From CAVYHJ01 sp963768165 [NCBI: uncultured bacterium] (lineage in GTDB: Bacteria; UBP4; UBA4092), in NCBI GenBank assembly GCA_963768165.1, contig CAVYHJ010000026.1, forward strand, positions 806,001 through 870,000: a stretch of 64,000 nt of DNA, in the 5' to 3' direction. A program made the translations under genes and the position numbers. How positions within the stretch are numbered: position 1 is the stretch's first letter; each line of letters opens with the position of its first letter. Below, piece by piece: positions 55,356-64,000 of the stretch. The notes under the pieces were generated by a model. The model had not been told where the DNA came from. It saw only the letters and a program-made list of their open reading frames with translations, and ran no database searches.

Positions 55356-56483
55356 TCAATTTTTGTTCTTCTCTTTATAAGTTTCTGTAGCATATTGAGC
55401 TACATTTAGTAATATGCCCATTGCAAATAGCGTAAAGACCAGGGAAGAACCGCCATAACTGATAAACGGCAAGGGCATTCCTTTGGTCGGTAATAAACTT
55501 AGTGTCATCCCCGTATTGATCGCCACCTGACAGGCAATCATAGCCGTTATGCCCGTTGCCAATAATGTCGCAAACAAATCGGTTGAACGCACGGCAACAC
55601 GAACACCCTGCCAGATTAAAAACACAAATAAAAGCAATAAGATAGTCGCCCCAACAAATCCCATTTCTTCGTTGAGATTCGAAAAAATGAAGTCCGTATG
55701 TCCATCCGGCAAAAAGCCAAATTTCTGCAAACCCTGACCCAACCCGCGTCCCCATAATCCGCCAGAGCCAATAGCAATGAGCGATTCGCGGATTTGATAT
55801 CCATCACCTAACTGGTTTTGTTCCGGATGCAAAAACACCAAAATCCTAACCAACTGATGATTATGTTTGATAATTTCATAAATCGCAACTGGAATTGTTA
55901 GTGGAATAATTGAAAATAAATGCACTTTTCGCATCCCGGCAACCAAACAGAGCATCCAACCCAACATTACCAATAAGACAGCTGTGCCTAAATCCGGTTC
56001 TTTCACTACCAATGCAGAAATGGTTACCATGACACAAATAATCGGTAAAAAACCCGTTTTGAAATTGGTAATCTGTTTTTCCGGTTTTCGGCTTAACACA
56101 TCTGCCATGTAAATTAATAATACAATTTTTGCGAATTCCGAGGGCTGGAATTGGATGGAGGAAAATCCAATCCAACGAGCCGCACCATTTTTTACTTTCC
56201 CGATATGCGGGATAAAAACACAAATTAATAAACATGCGGCAATAAATAAAAGAAGTTTGCTATTCCTGCGCAAACTTTGGTAATCCTTCTGCATAATCCA
56301 TAACATCCCCAGTAAACCAATCGCCATCCATATCGCCTGCCGGATTAAAAAATAATAGGCATTCCCATATTTTTGTCCAGCATAATACATGGATGAACTC
56401 ATCACCATCACCAGTCCAAAAATCAAAAGAACCATAATGGCAAAAAAGATATAGGCTTGACTGCGGGTTTTTAATTGAATCAT
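55356..56483 (-). CDS. ftsW: Peptidoglycan glycosyltransferase FtsW
   Basis: SEDS polymerase of the divisome, 375 residues, about 10 membrane helices. MSSSMYYAGQKYGNAYYFLI near the N-terminus, WIGFSSIQFQPSEFAKIVLL, EPDLGTAVLLVMLGWM (catalytic Asp region), EQNQLGDGYQIRESLIAIG and LLPTKGMPLPFISYGGSS at the end. ATGA overlap with murD. Works with FtsI from the same cluster. Confidence 0.95.
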   Translation of the reverse strand: MIQLKTRSQAYIFFAIMVLLIFGLVMVMSSSMYYAGQKYGNAYYFLIRQAIWMAIGLLGMLWIMQKDYQSLRRNSKLLLFIAACLLICVFIPHIGKVKNGAARWIGFSSIQFQPSEFAKIVLLIYMADVLSRKPEKQITNFKTGFLPIICVMVTISALVVKEPDLGTAVLLVMLGWMLCLVAGMRKVHLFSIIPLTIPVAIYEIIKHNHQLVRILVFLHPEQNQLGDGYQIRESLIAIGSGGLWGRGLGQGLQKFGFLPDGHTDFIFSNLNEEMGFVGATILLLLFVFLIWQGVRVAVRSTDLFATLLATGITAMIACQVAINTGMTLSLLPTKGMPLPFISYGGSSLVFTLFAMGILLNVAQYATETYKEKNKN

Positions 56484-57835
56484 ACTAATTTATTTACCGC
56501 CTTTTTAAACATTCGTCCTCTCTCTTCAAAATCGGTAAACATATCGTAACTGGAACAAGCCGGTGACAAGAGGATGGTATCTCCTTTTTGACCAATTTCC
56601 CTTGCCAAACGCACGGCATCTTCCATTGAAATTGCATCTGTAATTTTGCATGATCCATTCAATGCGTTTCTGATTTTTTCTTTTGCCTTACCAATCAAAA
56701 TTAATTGTTTAACTTTTTCTTTTATCAGTGGTTGTAGTGGAACGTAATCGCTGCCTTTATCTTTTCCGCCGGCTATTAAAATAATCGGAGAAACCATGGA
56801 TGTTAATGCCGTTTGAACAGCTGTCACTGTCGTCGCTTTAGAATCATTGAAATATTTCACTCCGTCCAATTCACGTACAAATTCCAACCGATGTTCCACG
56901 CCGGGAAATGCAGTCATCGCCTTTTTCATTTTAGCCGGTTCAATCCCGCAACAAGCAACAATGGCTGTTGCGGCCAACGCATTTTCTAAATTATGTTGAC
57001 CGGGCAATTTTAAATCCTGTGCACCACATACGACAGCATCTTTCCCGTCATGCCGGAATACAATTGAATTATCTTTTACCATCGCTCCAGTTTGTACTTC
57101 ACTTTTTCTTGAAAAATAGATAGCCTTTGAATTTAAATGATGGATACGCTTCGTTGATTCCAAATCATCTTCATTTAAAACTGTAAAATCATCGACACTT
57201 TGAAACTTGAAAATCCGCAATTTTGCGTTCACATAGTCGTCCATATTCTTGTATCGATCCAGGTGATTGGGAGTAATATTCAAAATGGCGGCTACTTTCG
57301 GTCGGAAAGTTTCTACAGTTTCCAATTGAAAACTGCTGATTTCTGCCACAACAATCCCGTCTTTGGGAATATCTTTAACCGCGGTACATAATGGATAACC
57401 AATATTCCCGGCGACTATCACCGGCCCGTTCCATGTTGACTTGAGAATATCTCCAACCAGACTGGTGGTCGTTGTTTTTCCATTTGACCCGGTAATGGCA
57501 ACGATTGGCGCCTTGCAGACCTGATACGCTAATTCAACTTCTCCAATAACCGGAATATTCTCTTTTTTTGCTTCAACCATTGCAGGAATATCGGATGGAA
57601 TTCCTGGACTGAGAATCACCATATCCGCATCATGAATATCTTTGATCTGGTCCGACGAGGTGGATACTTCAATATCCCGGCTAACCAATTGATTAATAAA
57701 ATCATTCAGTTTTTCTTTGGGTTTAACGTCGCTTATCCTCACTTTTGCACCTAAGCCATAAAGAAGGTTCGCTGACGCAACTCCGCTTCGTGCCAAACCG
57801 AGTACTGTAATTTTCTTATTTTTAACATTTAACAT
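56480..57835 (-). CDS. murD: UDP-MurNAc-Ala-D-Glu ligase MurD
   Basis: 451 residues. NAD-like N-terminal domain (ITVLGLARSGVASANLLYGL), ATP loop AITGSNGKTTTTSLVGDIL, VAEISSFQLETVETFRPKVA, LNITPNHLDRYKNMDDYVNA and FNDSKATTVTAVQTALTSM. Adds D-Glu. 4 bp after mraY. Confidence 0.97.
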   Translation of the reverse strand: MLNVKNKKITVLGLARSGVASANLLYGLGAKVRISDVKPKEKLNDFINQLVSRDIEVSTSSDQIKDIHDADMVILSPGIPSDIPAMVEAKKENIPVIGEVELAYQVCKAPIVAITGSNGKTTTTSLVGDILKSTWNGPVIVAGNIGYPLCTAVKDIPKDGIVVAEISSFQLETVETFRPKVAAILNITPNHLDRYKNMDDYVNAKLRIFKFQSVDDFTVLNEDDLESTKRIHHLNSKAIYFSRKSEVQTGAMVKDNSIVFRHDGKDAVVCGAQDLKLPGQHNLENALAATAIVACCGIEPAKMKKAMTAFPGVEHRLEFVRELDGVKYFNDSKATTVTAVQTALTSMVSPIILIAGGKDKGSDYVPLQPLIKEKVKQLILIGKAKEKIRNALNGSCKITDAISMEDAVRLAREIGQKGDTILLSPACSSYDMFTDFEERGRMFKKAVNKLV

Positions 57836-57839
57836 CGTC

Positions 57840-58955
57840 TCACCGTACTTTTAATGTTCCCAAACCCAACATGGCCAAAATTGCCGACACTATCCAAAAT
57901 CGAATGATGATTTTCGATTCATGTAACCCGGCTCTTTCAAAATGATGGTGTAAAGGGGACATGAGAAAGACTCGTTTCCCGCGTAATTTAAAGGATGTTA
58001 CCTGGATAATTACAGAAAATGCTTCCATAACAAATACTCCTCCCACAATCACCAATGACATTTCCTGTTTAATTAGGAGTGCGATGACTCCTAAAATTCC
58101 ACCCAATGCCAACGAACCTGTATCCCCCATGAAAACCTGTGCGGGATGAGAATTAAACCAAAGAAAACCCAATGCCGCGCCTACCAAAGCGGCGATTATC
58201 ACAGTCAACTCACCTGCACCAGAGACATAAGGAATATCTAAATAGGCGGTATAATCCACTCGACCCACAATATAGGTCATAACAACGTATGCTAGTGCAC
58301 TGGTTGTTACACAGCCGATGGCTAATCCATCCAATCCATCGGTTAAATTCACAGCGTTTGAAGTCCCCACAATAACGAGCATTACAAATGGAATATAAAA
58401 CCAGCCTAAATCCGGATGAAGCTTTTTGAAAAAAGGGAAAAATACTTCCTCTGAATTATGTGGCAAAATAGGATAATAATGAAGATAAACCCCAACTGCC
58501 AAACCTAAAAGTAGCTGACCGGCAAATTTGGTAGCGGCGGTTAATCCTTCCGAGCGCCGCATGGCTAATTTAATATAATCATCAATAAATCCCACCATAC
58601 CCAACCAAAGAGTCACAATGATGGTAAGAACAACCAACCGATTCGTTAAATCTGCAAGGAGCAAGACAGGGATTAGAAAAGAGATCAATATTAATATTCC
58701 ACCCATGGTCGGTGTCCCGGATTTTCCACTGTGCATTTGGCTCAAATCCGGCCCCTTTGATGGATCGATTTTGCGGATATATTGTCCAATCTTCAATTGG
58801 CGCAACCGTTCAATCACTTTAGGCCCAAGAATAATACCAATCAATAAGGCGATAAATGCACCGATCGTCGCTCGAAAGGTTATATACCGAAATAAGTTGA
58901 ATCCAGGAAAATGATACATTTTCATCAGATATTTTGTAACCAACAAATAAACCAT
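57840..58955 (-). CDS. mraY: Phospho-MurNAc-pentapeptide transferase MraY
   Basis: 371 residues, 10 membrane helices. Transfers the precursor to undecaprenyl phosphate, giving lipid I. Motifs: GTPTMGGILILISFLIPVLL, FIDDYIKLAMRRSEGL, NLTDGLDGLAIG, MGDTGSLALGGILGVIAL and the His-rich loop PLHHHFERAG. ATG 58955, 9 bp after murF; the ribosome site is weak. Confidence 0.97.
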   Translation of the reverse strand: MVYLLVTKYLMKMYHFPGFNLFRYITFRATIGAFIALLIGIILGPKVIERLRQLKIGQYIRKIDPSKGPDLSQMHSGKSGTPTMGGILILISFLIPVLLLADLTNRLVVLTIIVTLWLGMVGFIDDYIKLAMRRSEGLTAATKFAGQLLLGLAVGVYLHYYPILPHNSEEVFFPFFKKLHPDLGWFYIPFVMLVIVGTSNAVNLTDGLDGLAIGCVTTSALAYVVMTYIVGRVDYTAYLDIPYVSGAGELTVIIAALVGAALGFLWFNSHPAQVFMGDTGSLALGGILGVIALLIKQEMSLVIVGGVFVMEAFSVIIQVTSFKLRGKRVFLMSPLHHHFERAGLHESKIIIRFWIVSAILAMLGLGTLKVR

Positions 58956-58964
58956 ATATATTTC

Positions 58965-60377
58965 TTAACCTATAGTATTTCCAAATTGTTTGCCAAGTGA
59001 TTCAACAATAGTTTCTAGTTTCATTTTTCGTGATCCCTTAAACAACACCAAATCTCCCGATTGAATCACCTTATTTAAAATATCCTGTACTTCGTTATTT
59101 TCGTCACACGCATAAATATTTTTGCTATTAAAGCCATTCTGCTTGGCTTCCTGGGCAATATATTTCGCCATATTCCCAATCGTTATAAGATGACTTAATC
59201 CGCAATCGGCTGCGATTTTCCCAATATTCCGATGCATCCTAATACTTGACTCTCCCAATTCCAACATATCTGCTAAAACGGCGATTTTTTTCCCTTTGCT
59301 CGGTAATTTCTGTAATGTATCCAAGGCTGCACACATGGATTTGGGATTGGCATTATAGGCATCATTAATTACCATAACCCCGCCAATTGAAATAATTTGC
59401 ATTCTCATTTTTTCAAGCTTTACTTTCTTTAATCCCTCTTTAATCATTGTGATATCTTGATCTATCTGCCACACGGCAGCGACGGAAGCTAAGGCATTCG
59501 ATATTTGATGTTCACCCAAAACCGGCAAATGAACTTTTTCTTTTCCCTTTGGTGTTGTTAAAGTAAATTCCAATCCATAGGGATTGGTAACAAATTGAAT
59601 ATCGCTGGCAGAAAAATCAGCTCTGGAGGATTTCAATCCAAAGAAAACCGGTTTTGCTTTGGTTCGATGGGCAAACTCACGGACTCTCGAATCATCCGCA
59701 TTTAAAACAGCCGTGTTCATATCCGTCATTGATTCAACAAGTTCATATTTCGCTTTGGCGATATTCTCCAAAGAACCGAAAAATTCGATATGTGCTTCTG
59801 CTACATTGGTTACCACACCAATATCCGGCGGTATAATGGATACCATCCTGCGAATTTCACCATAATTATTCATTCCCATTTCTAATACTGTGGCTTGATG
59901 TCCTTTGTTCAATTTAAATAATGTCAAAGGTAATCCGATATCATTATTAAAACTGCCTTCACTTTTTAATACATTATATTTTGTACCAAGTATGGATGCC
60001 GTCATTTCTTTGGTGGATGTTTTTCCATTACTTCCGGTAATCGCAATCACTGGCAGATGGAAACGTTGTCGGTAATATTTTGCCAATTCACCCATGGCAT
60101 ATTTTGCATTTTCCACTTCAATGATAGCCGCCTTATTTTGATTTTTAACTTTTTCAGCTTTACCAGATTCTACAAAAGAACCTACGGCTCCTCGATCCAA
60201 AGCATTTTGTATAAAGTCATGGCCATCAAAATTCTCCCCTTTGATCGGAACAAAAAACTCACCTGCATTGATTTTTCGGCTATCTGTGCTAATTCCAGAA
60301 ATCATTGTATTGGGATTTCCTGACATCAATTTTCCTTTTGTCATTTCACAAATTTCTCTAATTTGTAGTGGTTCCAA
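58965..60377 (-). CDS. murF: UDP-MurNAc-tripeptide D-Ala-D-Ala ligase MurF
   Basis: 470 residues. ISGISTDSRKINAGEFFVPI, AITGSNGKTSTKEMTASILG (ATP loop), VLEMGMNNYGEIRRMVSI, NVAEAHIEFFGSLENIAKAK, VINDAYNANPKSMCAALDTL and LVLFKGSRKMKLETIVESLG. TTG start at 60377 with TAGGA 10 nt upstream; it overlaps murE by 20 bp. Confidence 0.95.
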   Translation of the reverse strand: MEPLQIREICEMTKGKLMSGNPNTMISGISTDSRKINAGEFFVPIKGENFDGHDFIQNALDRGAVGSFVESGKAEKVKNQNKAAIIEVENAKYAMGELAKYYRQRFHLPVIAITGSNGKTSTKEMTASILGTKYNVLKSEGSFNNDIGLPLTLFKLNKGHQATVLEMGMNNYGEIRRMVSIIPPDIGVVTNVAEAHIEFFGSLENIAKAKYELVESMTDMNTAVLNADDSRVREFAHRTKAKPVFFGLKSSRADFSASDIQFVTNPYGLEFTLTTPKGKEKVHLPVLGEHQISNALASVAAVWQIDQDITMIKEGLKKVKLEKMRMQIISIGGVMVINDAYNANPKSMCAALDTLQKLPSKGKKIAVLADMLELGESSIRMHRNIGKIAADCGLSHLITIGNMAKYIAQEAKQNGFNSKNIYACDENNEVQDILNKVIQSGDLVLFKGSRKMKLETIVESLGKQFGNTIG

Positions 60378-61881
60378 TTTTTGTATTTCCTACAATTTCA
60401 TCTATGTATTTCGCTGCGGTTTCAGTATCATCAAAATGAATTGTCCGGTCTGCAAAAACTTGATAATTTTCATGACCTTTTCCAGCAATAACTACCGTAT
60501 CTCCCGCTTGTGCAGATTGAATCGCTACTTTGATCGCTTCCCCCCGATCCAAAATGATCTTGTAACGATTTTCTACTTGAGGGACACGCTTTACGCCAAT
60601 TTCAATATCCAGTGCAATCAATGTTGGATCTTCGCTGCGGGGATTATCGGAAGTGATAATTAATTCATCCGCCAATTTCGCCGCCGCCTCTCCCATTAAC
60701 GGTCTCTTTCCCCGGTCCCGGTCTCCTCCCGCACCAAATACTACAATGATTTTTCCTTTCGATATTTGACGCGCCCCTTTTAATAAATTAATTAAAGCAT
60801 CATCAGTATGCGCGTAATCCACAATAACCATAAAACCCTGACCCCGATAGATGGACTGGAATCTACCGGGTACTGATTCTAAAGTTTCCAGTCCTTCTTT
60901 TATTTTTTCTAAAGAAATATCCATTGCAAGACTGACGGCGACAGCCGCAAGAGCATTATACACATTAAAGACTCCTGCTAATTTTAAGGAGATGATTATA
61001 TTCCCTTTGGGAGTCCATAACATAAATTGTAATCCTTGCGAACCGGCATCAACAGTTTCCGCACGCACTTCCGCTTTGGCATTCATTCCATAAGTGACTA
61101 CGGGTACAGTGGACGCCTTCATCACTGTTTCAAAATGGGCATCATCCATATTAATAATTGATTTCTTAGGAAACCCTTTATCAAAATCATGTCCAATTTT
61201 GGAAAACAACAGACATTTTGCTTCCAAATATTTTTCCATTGTTTCGTGAAAGTCCAAATGATCCCGCGTGATATGTGTAAAAATAGCATAATCAAAATCA
61301 ACAGTGTCAACACGCCCCTGAGCCAATGCGTGGGATGACACTTCCATTACGAGATGACTGCAACCGAACTTAACCATCTGTGACATTAGCTCATTCAATT
61401 CCAAAGAAGAGGGAGTCGTATTACGCGCATCTATTACATTGCCTGCATATCTATAATTTACAGTCCCCACAACTCCTGGATAGCAACCCGCAGATTTCAA
61501 AATGGACTCAATCATATATGTGGTTGTCGTTTTCCCATTTGTGCCTGTAATTCCGATTACTTTCATTTTACGAGAAGGATGATCATAAAAGGATGTAGTA
61601 AGAATTGCTTCTGTTTTACGCGCATTAGAAACTATGATTTGTGGAATTTTGCCCAATTTATCTAATGGTCGCTGCACCACCAAGGCAACCGCGCCGGACT
61701 GAACGGCTTTCTCCGCAAAATCGTGACCATCCTGCTTAAATCCCGAGATGCAAATAAATAAATTGCCCGGTTGAATAACGCGGGTATCATGAGAAATACC
61801 CGTGATTACAGGATCGTAGGTATCTCCAATACGTTTTAAATCCGACAATTCTTTTGTCAAATCAGATAATTTTTTAACCAC
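60358..61881 (-). CDS. murE: UDP-MurNAc-Ala-Glu-meso-DAP ligase MurE
   Basis: About 507 residues. SHDTRVIQPGNLFICISGFK, GITGTNGKTTTTYMIESIL (ATP loop), NTTPSSLELNELMSQMV, EVSSHALAQGRVDTVDFD, VVDYAHTDDALINLLKGARQ, and the motif ITSDNPRSEDPTLIALDI. The DNPR motif is that of meso-diaminopimelate adding MurE, so the wall should be DAP type. I chose the GTG at 61881: it lies 2 bp after the ftsI stop with GGCGG upstream and gives the normal N-terminus (VKKLSDLTKELS); a longer frame to 61956 would overlap ftsI. Confidence 0.94.
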   Translation of the reverse strand: MVKKLSDLTKELSDLKRIGDTYDPVITGISHDTRVIQPGNLFICISGFKQDGHDFAEKAVQSGAVALVVQRPLDKLGKIPQIIVSNARKTEAILTTSFYDHPSRKMKVIGITGTNGKTTTTYMIESILKSAGCYPGVVGTVNYRYAGNVIDARNTTPSSLELNELMSQMVKFGCSHLVMEVSSHALAQGRVDTVDFDYAIFTHITRDHLDFHETMEKYLEAKCLLFSKIGHDFDKGFPKKSIINMDDAHFETVMKASTVPVVTYGMNAKAEVRAETVDAGSQGLQFMLWTPKGNIIISLKLAGVFNVYNALAAVAVSLAMDISLEKIKEGLETLESVPGRFQSIYRGQGFMVIVDYAHTDDALINLLKGARQISKGKIIVVFGAGGDRDRGKRPLMGEAAAKLADELIITSDNPRSEDPTLIALDIEIGVKRVPQVENRYKIILDRGEAIKVAIQSAQAGDTVVIAGKGHENYQVFADRTIHFDDTETAAKYIDEIVGNTKIGTTTN

Positions 61882-61883
61882 TT

Positions 61884-64000
61884 TTAATCCGCCGCCGTTT
61901 TGGAATTTAATGGTAATGAAGGGGTATATATTGTTGAACCTAACACAATTTGACAATTATCACCCGGTGCGATTTTACTTCCCGCTTTTGGATTTTGCTC
62001 TACAACCACACCACTGCCTTTATAGGATATATTTAGTTCTCTTTGAGACAATAAAACCATTGCTGCTCGTTTACTCAATCCCTTTAAATCCGGCATAGAA
62101 TTTAAATCTATTGTAGGAACTTCCGGTTTTGTTTCTTTATTATCTTTATAAACCACTGTATGGATTTCATTGACATTAGATATCGCCGATCCAGTATTCG
62201 GTAATGCTTGTGCGATTGGCATCAGTTCCGGCATTTTAGGATATATCTTCAGTTGACTTAATGACGCTTCCGCAATATTGCGAAATGCCGGAGCCGCAAC
62301 AGTTGCGCCATAATATCCACCCTGGCTTGGCTGGCTAATAAACACGCCAATAACCAACCGCGGTGACTCCACAGGTAAAAATCCAATAAAAGAAGATAAA
62401 TATTTCCCCTTAATATATCCCCGTCCTCCTTCAATGGGAACTTGTGCAGTTCCGGTTTTGCCGGCCACTCGATAGTTCGGTATAGCCGCTGCTTTCCCCG
62501 TTCCCCGCAAGACGACCCCTTCCATAATTTCCGCCATTGTTGTGGCCGTCGTATAACTGATGACTCGTCGGATTTCCTCAGGTTTATATTCCTTCACCAA
62601 TTTATTTTGTGAATTATAAACCGCTTTTACGATATGTGGTTTCATTAGAACTCCGCCATTGGCAATTACACTGACCGCAGAGGCCATTTGAATTGCACTC
62701 ACCGATATACTTTGTCCAAAGGATACCCGTGACGTTAATAGCGGCGTCCAAGAGGATATAGGAGCTACCAATCCCGGTGTTTCTCCAGGTAATTCAATTC
62801 CTGTCGTACTCCCAAAACCGAATTTTTTGGTATAGTCATATAGAACTCGAGGATTCATTCTCTGTGCGACTTGGTGGATACCGATATTGCTGGATACTTC
62901 TATAATTTGCGGGAAGGTTAACATTCCGTAAGGATGGGAATCCCGTAAAACTTTCCCGGCGAACGAAATTTTACCGTTATGCCCATCAAAAGTATCCGTC
63001 AACTTCACCACATTTTCTTCCAGTGCCGCGGCGGCTGTAAAAATTTTAAAGGTGGACCCTGGTTCAACCGCTGATTCGACCGCCCGGTTAACGGCTACAT
63101 TTTTCCATTCATCCTTGGGCACATGCTGAAAATTATCTGGATCATATTTGGGGTAACTCGCTAAAGCTAATATTTCTCCGGTCCTTGGGTCCATCACAAT
63201 AACAAATCCATTTTTTGCTTTATATTTGTCAATGGTCTCCGCCAACTCAGACTCTGCAACATGTTGAATGGTTTCATCCAGGGTCAAATATAATTGGTCC
63301 CCCACAGTAGATAAAAACACATTGTCATCTATCGGAGTGAGCGGATGACCGGAACGATCCTGCAAACTCGACGCATATCCAAAGTTCCCGCCAACCTGTT
63401 CCTGATGCATAAACTCCGATCCGCCAAGAGCTTTGTCCGCTCCCCAACCGGTGGACTCAAGCATCCTATTCGGATAACCTAACCCTACCGGACCCAGCAC
63501 GTGACATGCCAATTCATGATTAGGGTATATCCGCTTAGATACAGGTTCTAACGATAATTCATTGCGGAGATTATACTTCTTTTGTATTTGAGCAATCTGT
63601 TCGGATTGTTCCACACTGATTTCCTTATTTAAAACCAGCCAGGATTTGTTTGTATCTTGTGTCAAAGTATCCAATAGTGTCTTAGAAGACATATTTAAAA
63701 GGGAAGACAATTCATTCGCTAAAATGACATCTAAATCTTTTTTAATCGACTTTTTTATTTTTTCAGCGGATATTTTCTGTAATGCAATATCTTTGGGAGA
63801 AGCAATTAAAGCAAAGAAATCCACACTGGTTGCCAAAGGGTTTCCATTCCGGTCATAGATCCAACCGCGTTTGGGTTCAATGACTTCTTTACGGATATGC
63901 TGATCCGTGGCTTCTTTTTGAAATTTTTCATACGACACGCATTGAAGACTATAAAGACGCAACTCCACAATCCCTAAAAAGCACAAAAATAACCCGAAAA
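61884..64000 (-). CDS. ftsI: Penicillin-binding protein 3 (FtsI) with PASTA domain, 5' end outside window
   Basis: Divisome transpeptidase; the N-terminus lies beyond the window, since the frame is still open at 64000 inside the membrane anchor (FLCFLGIVELRLYSLQ). After the anchor come the dimerisation part (EPKRGWIYDRNGNPLATSV), the transpeptidase with SxxK in EPGSTFKIFTAA, SxN in EVSSNIGIHQV, KTG in VAGKTGTAQVP, and a C-terminal PASTA domain (PDLKGLSKRAAMVLLSQREL, then VVEQNPKAGSKIAPGD). About 700 residues visible. PASTA domains are usual in Gram-positive PBPs but occur in some Gram-negative groups. First visible gene of the dcw cluster. Confidence 0.95.
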   Translation of the reverse strand, partial: FGLFLCFLGIVELRLYSLQCVSYEKFQKEATDQHIRKEVIEPKRGWIYDRNGNPLATSVDFFALIASPKDIALQKISAEKIKKSIKKDLDVILANELSSLLNMSSKTLLDTLTQDTNKSWLVLNKEISVEQSEQIAQIQKKYNLRNELSLEPVSKRIYPNHELACHVLGPVGLGYPNRMLESTGWGADKALGGSEFMHQEQVGGNFGYASSLQDRSGHPLTPIDDNVFLSTVGDQLYLTLDETIQHVAESELAETIDKYKAKNGFVIVMDPRTGEILALASYPKYDPDNFQHVPKDEWKNVAVNRAVESAVEPGSTFKIFTAAAALEENVVKLTDTFDGHNGKISFAGKVLRDSHPYGMLTFPQIIEVSSNIGIHQVAQRMNPRVLYDYTKKFGFGSTTGIELPGETPGLVAPISSWTPLLTSRVSFGQSISVSAIQMASAVSVIANGGVLMKPHIVKAVYNSQNKLVKEYKPEEIRRVISYTTATTMAEIMEGVVLRGTGKAAAIPNYRVAGKTGTAQVPIEGGRGYIKGKYLSSFIGFLPVESPRLVIGVFISQPSQGGYYGATVAAPAFRNIAEASLSQLKIYPKMPELMPIAQALPNTGSAISNVNEIHTVVYKDNKETKPEVPTIDLNSMPDLKGLSKRAAMVLLSQRELNISYKGSGVVVEQNPKAGSKIAPGDNCQIVLGSTIYTPSLPLNSKTAAD

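Noticed and set aside
55349-55393. ATG start for murG inside ftsW
   Set aside because: No ribosome site, a 38-bp overlap and a 15-residue extension that is not usual in MurG; the TTG after the ftsW stop fits better.
1-64000. tRNA, rRNA or prophage
   Set aside because: No tRNA cloverleaf, rRNA segment, integrase or phage structural gene was recognised in the window.

Overview
The window is a gene-dense stretch (roughly 40 to 42% GC by eye) of a Gram-negative-type bacterial chromosome from an organism I cannot place to phylum. Evidence for this type: a full division and cell wall (dcw) cluster with a meso-DAP-type MurE, a heptose nucleotide (gmhA/hddA/hddC) module as used in surface glycans, type IV pilus/type II secretion ATPase and platform genes, MnmG, ClpB, HslV, and a eukaryote-like Ser/Thr kinase with TPRs. 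The MurC-MurB fusion, the LamG-type exoprotein and the kinase-TPR protein are suggestive of poorly cultivated lineages (for example PVC-like or Omnitrophota-like), but this is a weak inference: there is no rRNA or tRNA in the window. Starts other than ATG (GTG, TTG) are common and usually backed by a good ribosome binding site.

Layout. 1-3.9 kb: a partial zinc-ribbon gene, a kinase-TPR gene, a repeat-rich intergenic region, and a DUF4258/DUF2283 pair sitting between clpB and a broken copy of the clpB 3' end. 3.9-9.7 kb: clpB, then tyrA, aroF and hisC (aromatic amino acid branch), all on the minus strand. 10.1-14.8 kb (plus): rpsA-alr-helicase, with a consensus promoter. 14.8-16.9 kb (minus): orphan xdhC and a YprB-like exonuclease with a TPR tail. 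17.0-29.8 kb (minus): a surface glycan locus with a polyprenyl-phosphate mannose synthase-like enzyme, a YfhO membrane protein, three further glycosyltransferases, two methyltransferases, gmhA/hddA/hddC, a sugar epimerase and a flippase; a third methyltransferase diverges from it. 30.8-33.2 kb: a secreted double-LamG protein with the best promoter of the window, a long leader and a possible leader peptide. 33.2-45.0 kb: mnmG, then plus-strand proA, nadD, pilB, pilC, a tail-anchored small protein, dprA, topA and hslV. 45.1-48.5 kb: an accessory pocket with a lipoprotein, a truncated trypsin-like protease, two small membrane proteins, a decayed HEPN/DUF5618-like gene, and several palindromic elements. 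48.5-64.0 kb (minus): ftsI-murE-murF-mraY-murD-ftsW-murG-murCB-ftsQ-ftsA-ftsZ, almost without spacers, running off the window end inside ftsI.

How the genes work together: the dcw cluster makes the peptidoglycan precursor from UDP-MurNAc to lipid II and builds the Z ring; alr (33 kb away) supplies D-alanine. The glycan locus would make, assemble and flip a heptose-containing surface glycan. I see no complete new defence or metabolic system. The most unusual material is the set of small dispersed hairpin elements shared between distant intergenic regions, the clpB-tail duplication around the DUF4258/DUF2283 pair, and the decayed accessory pocket at 45-48.5 kb.
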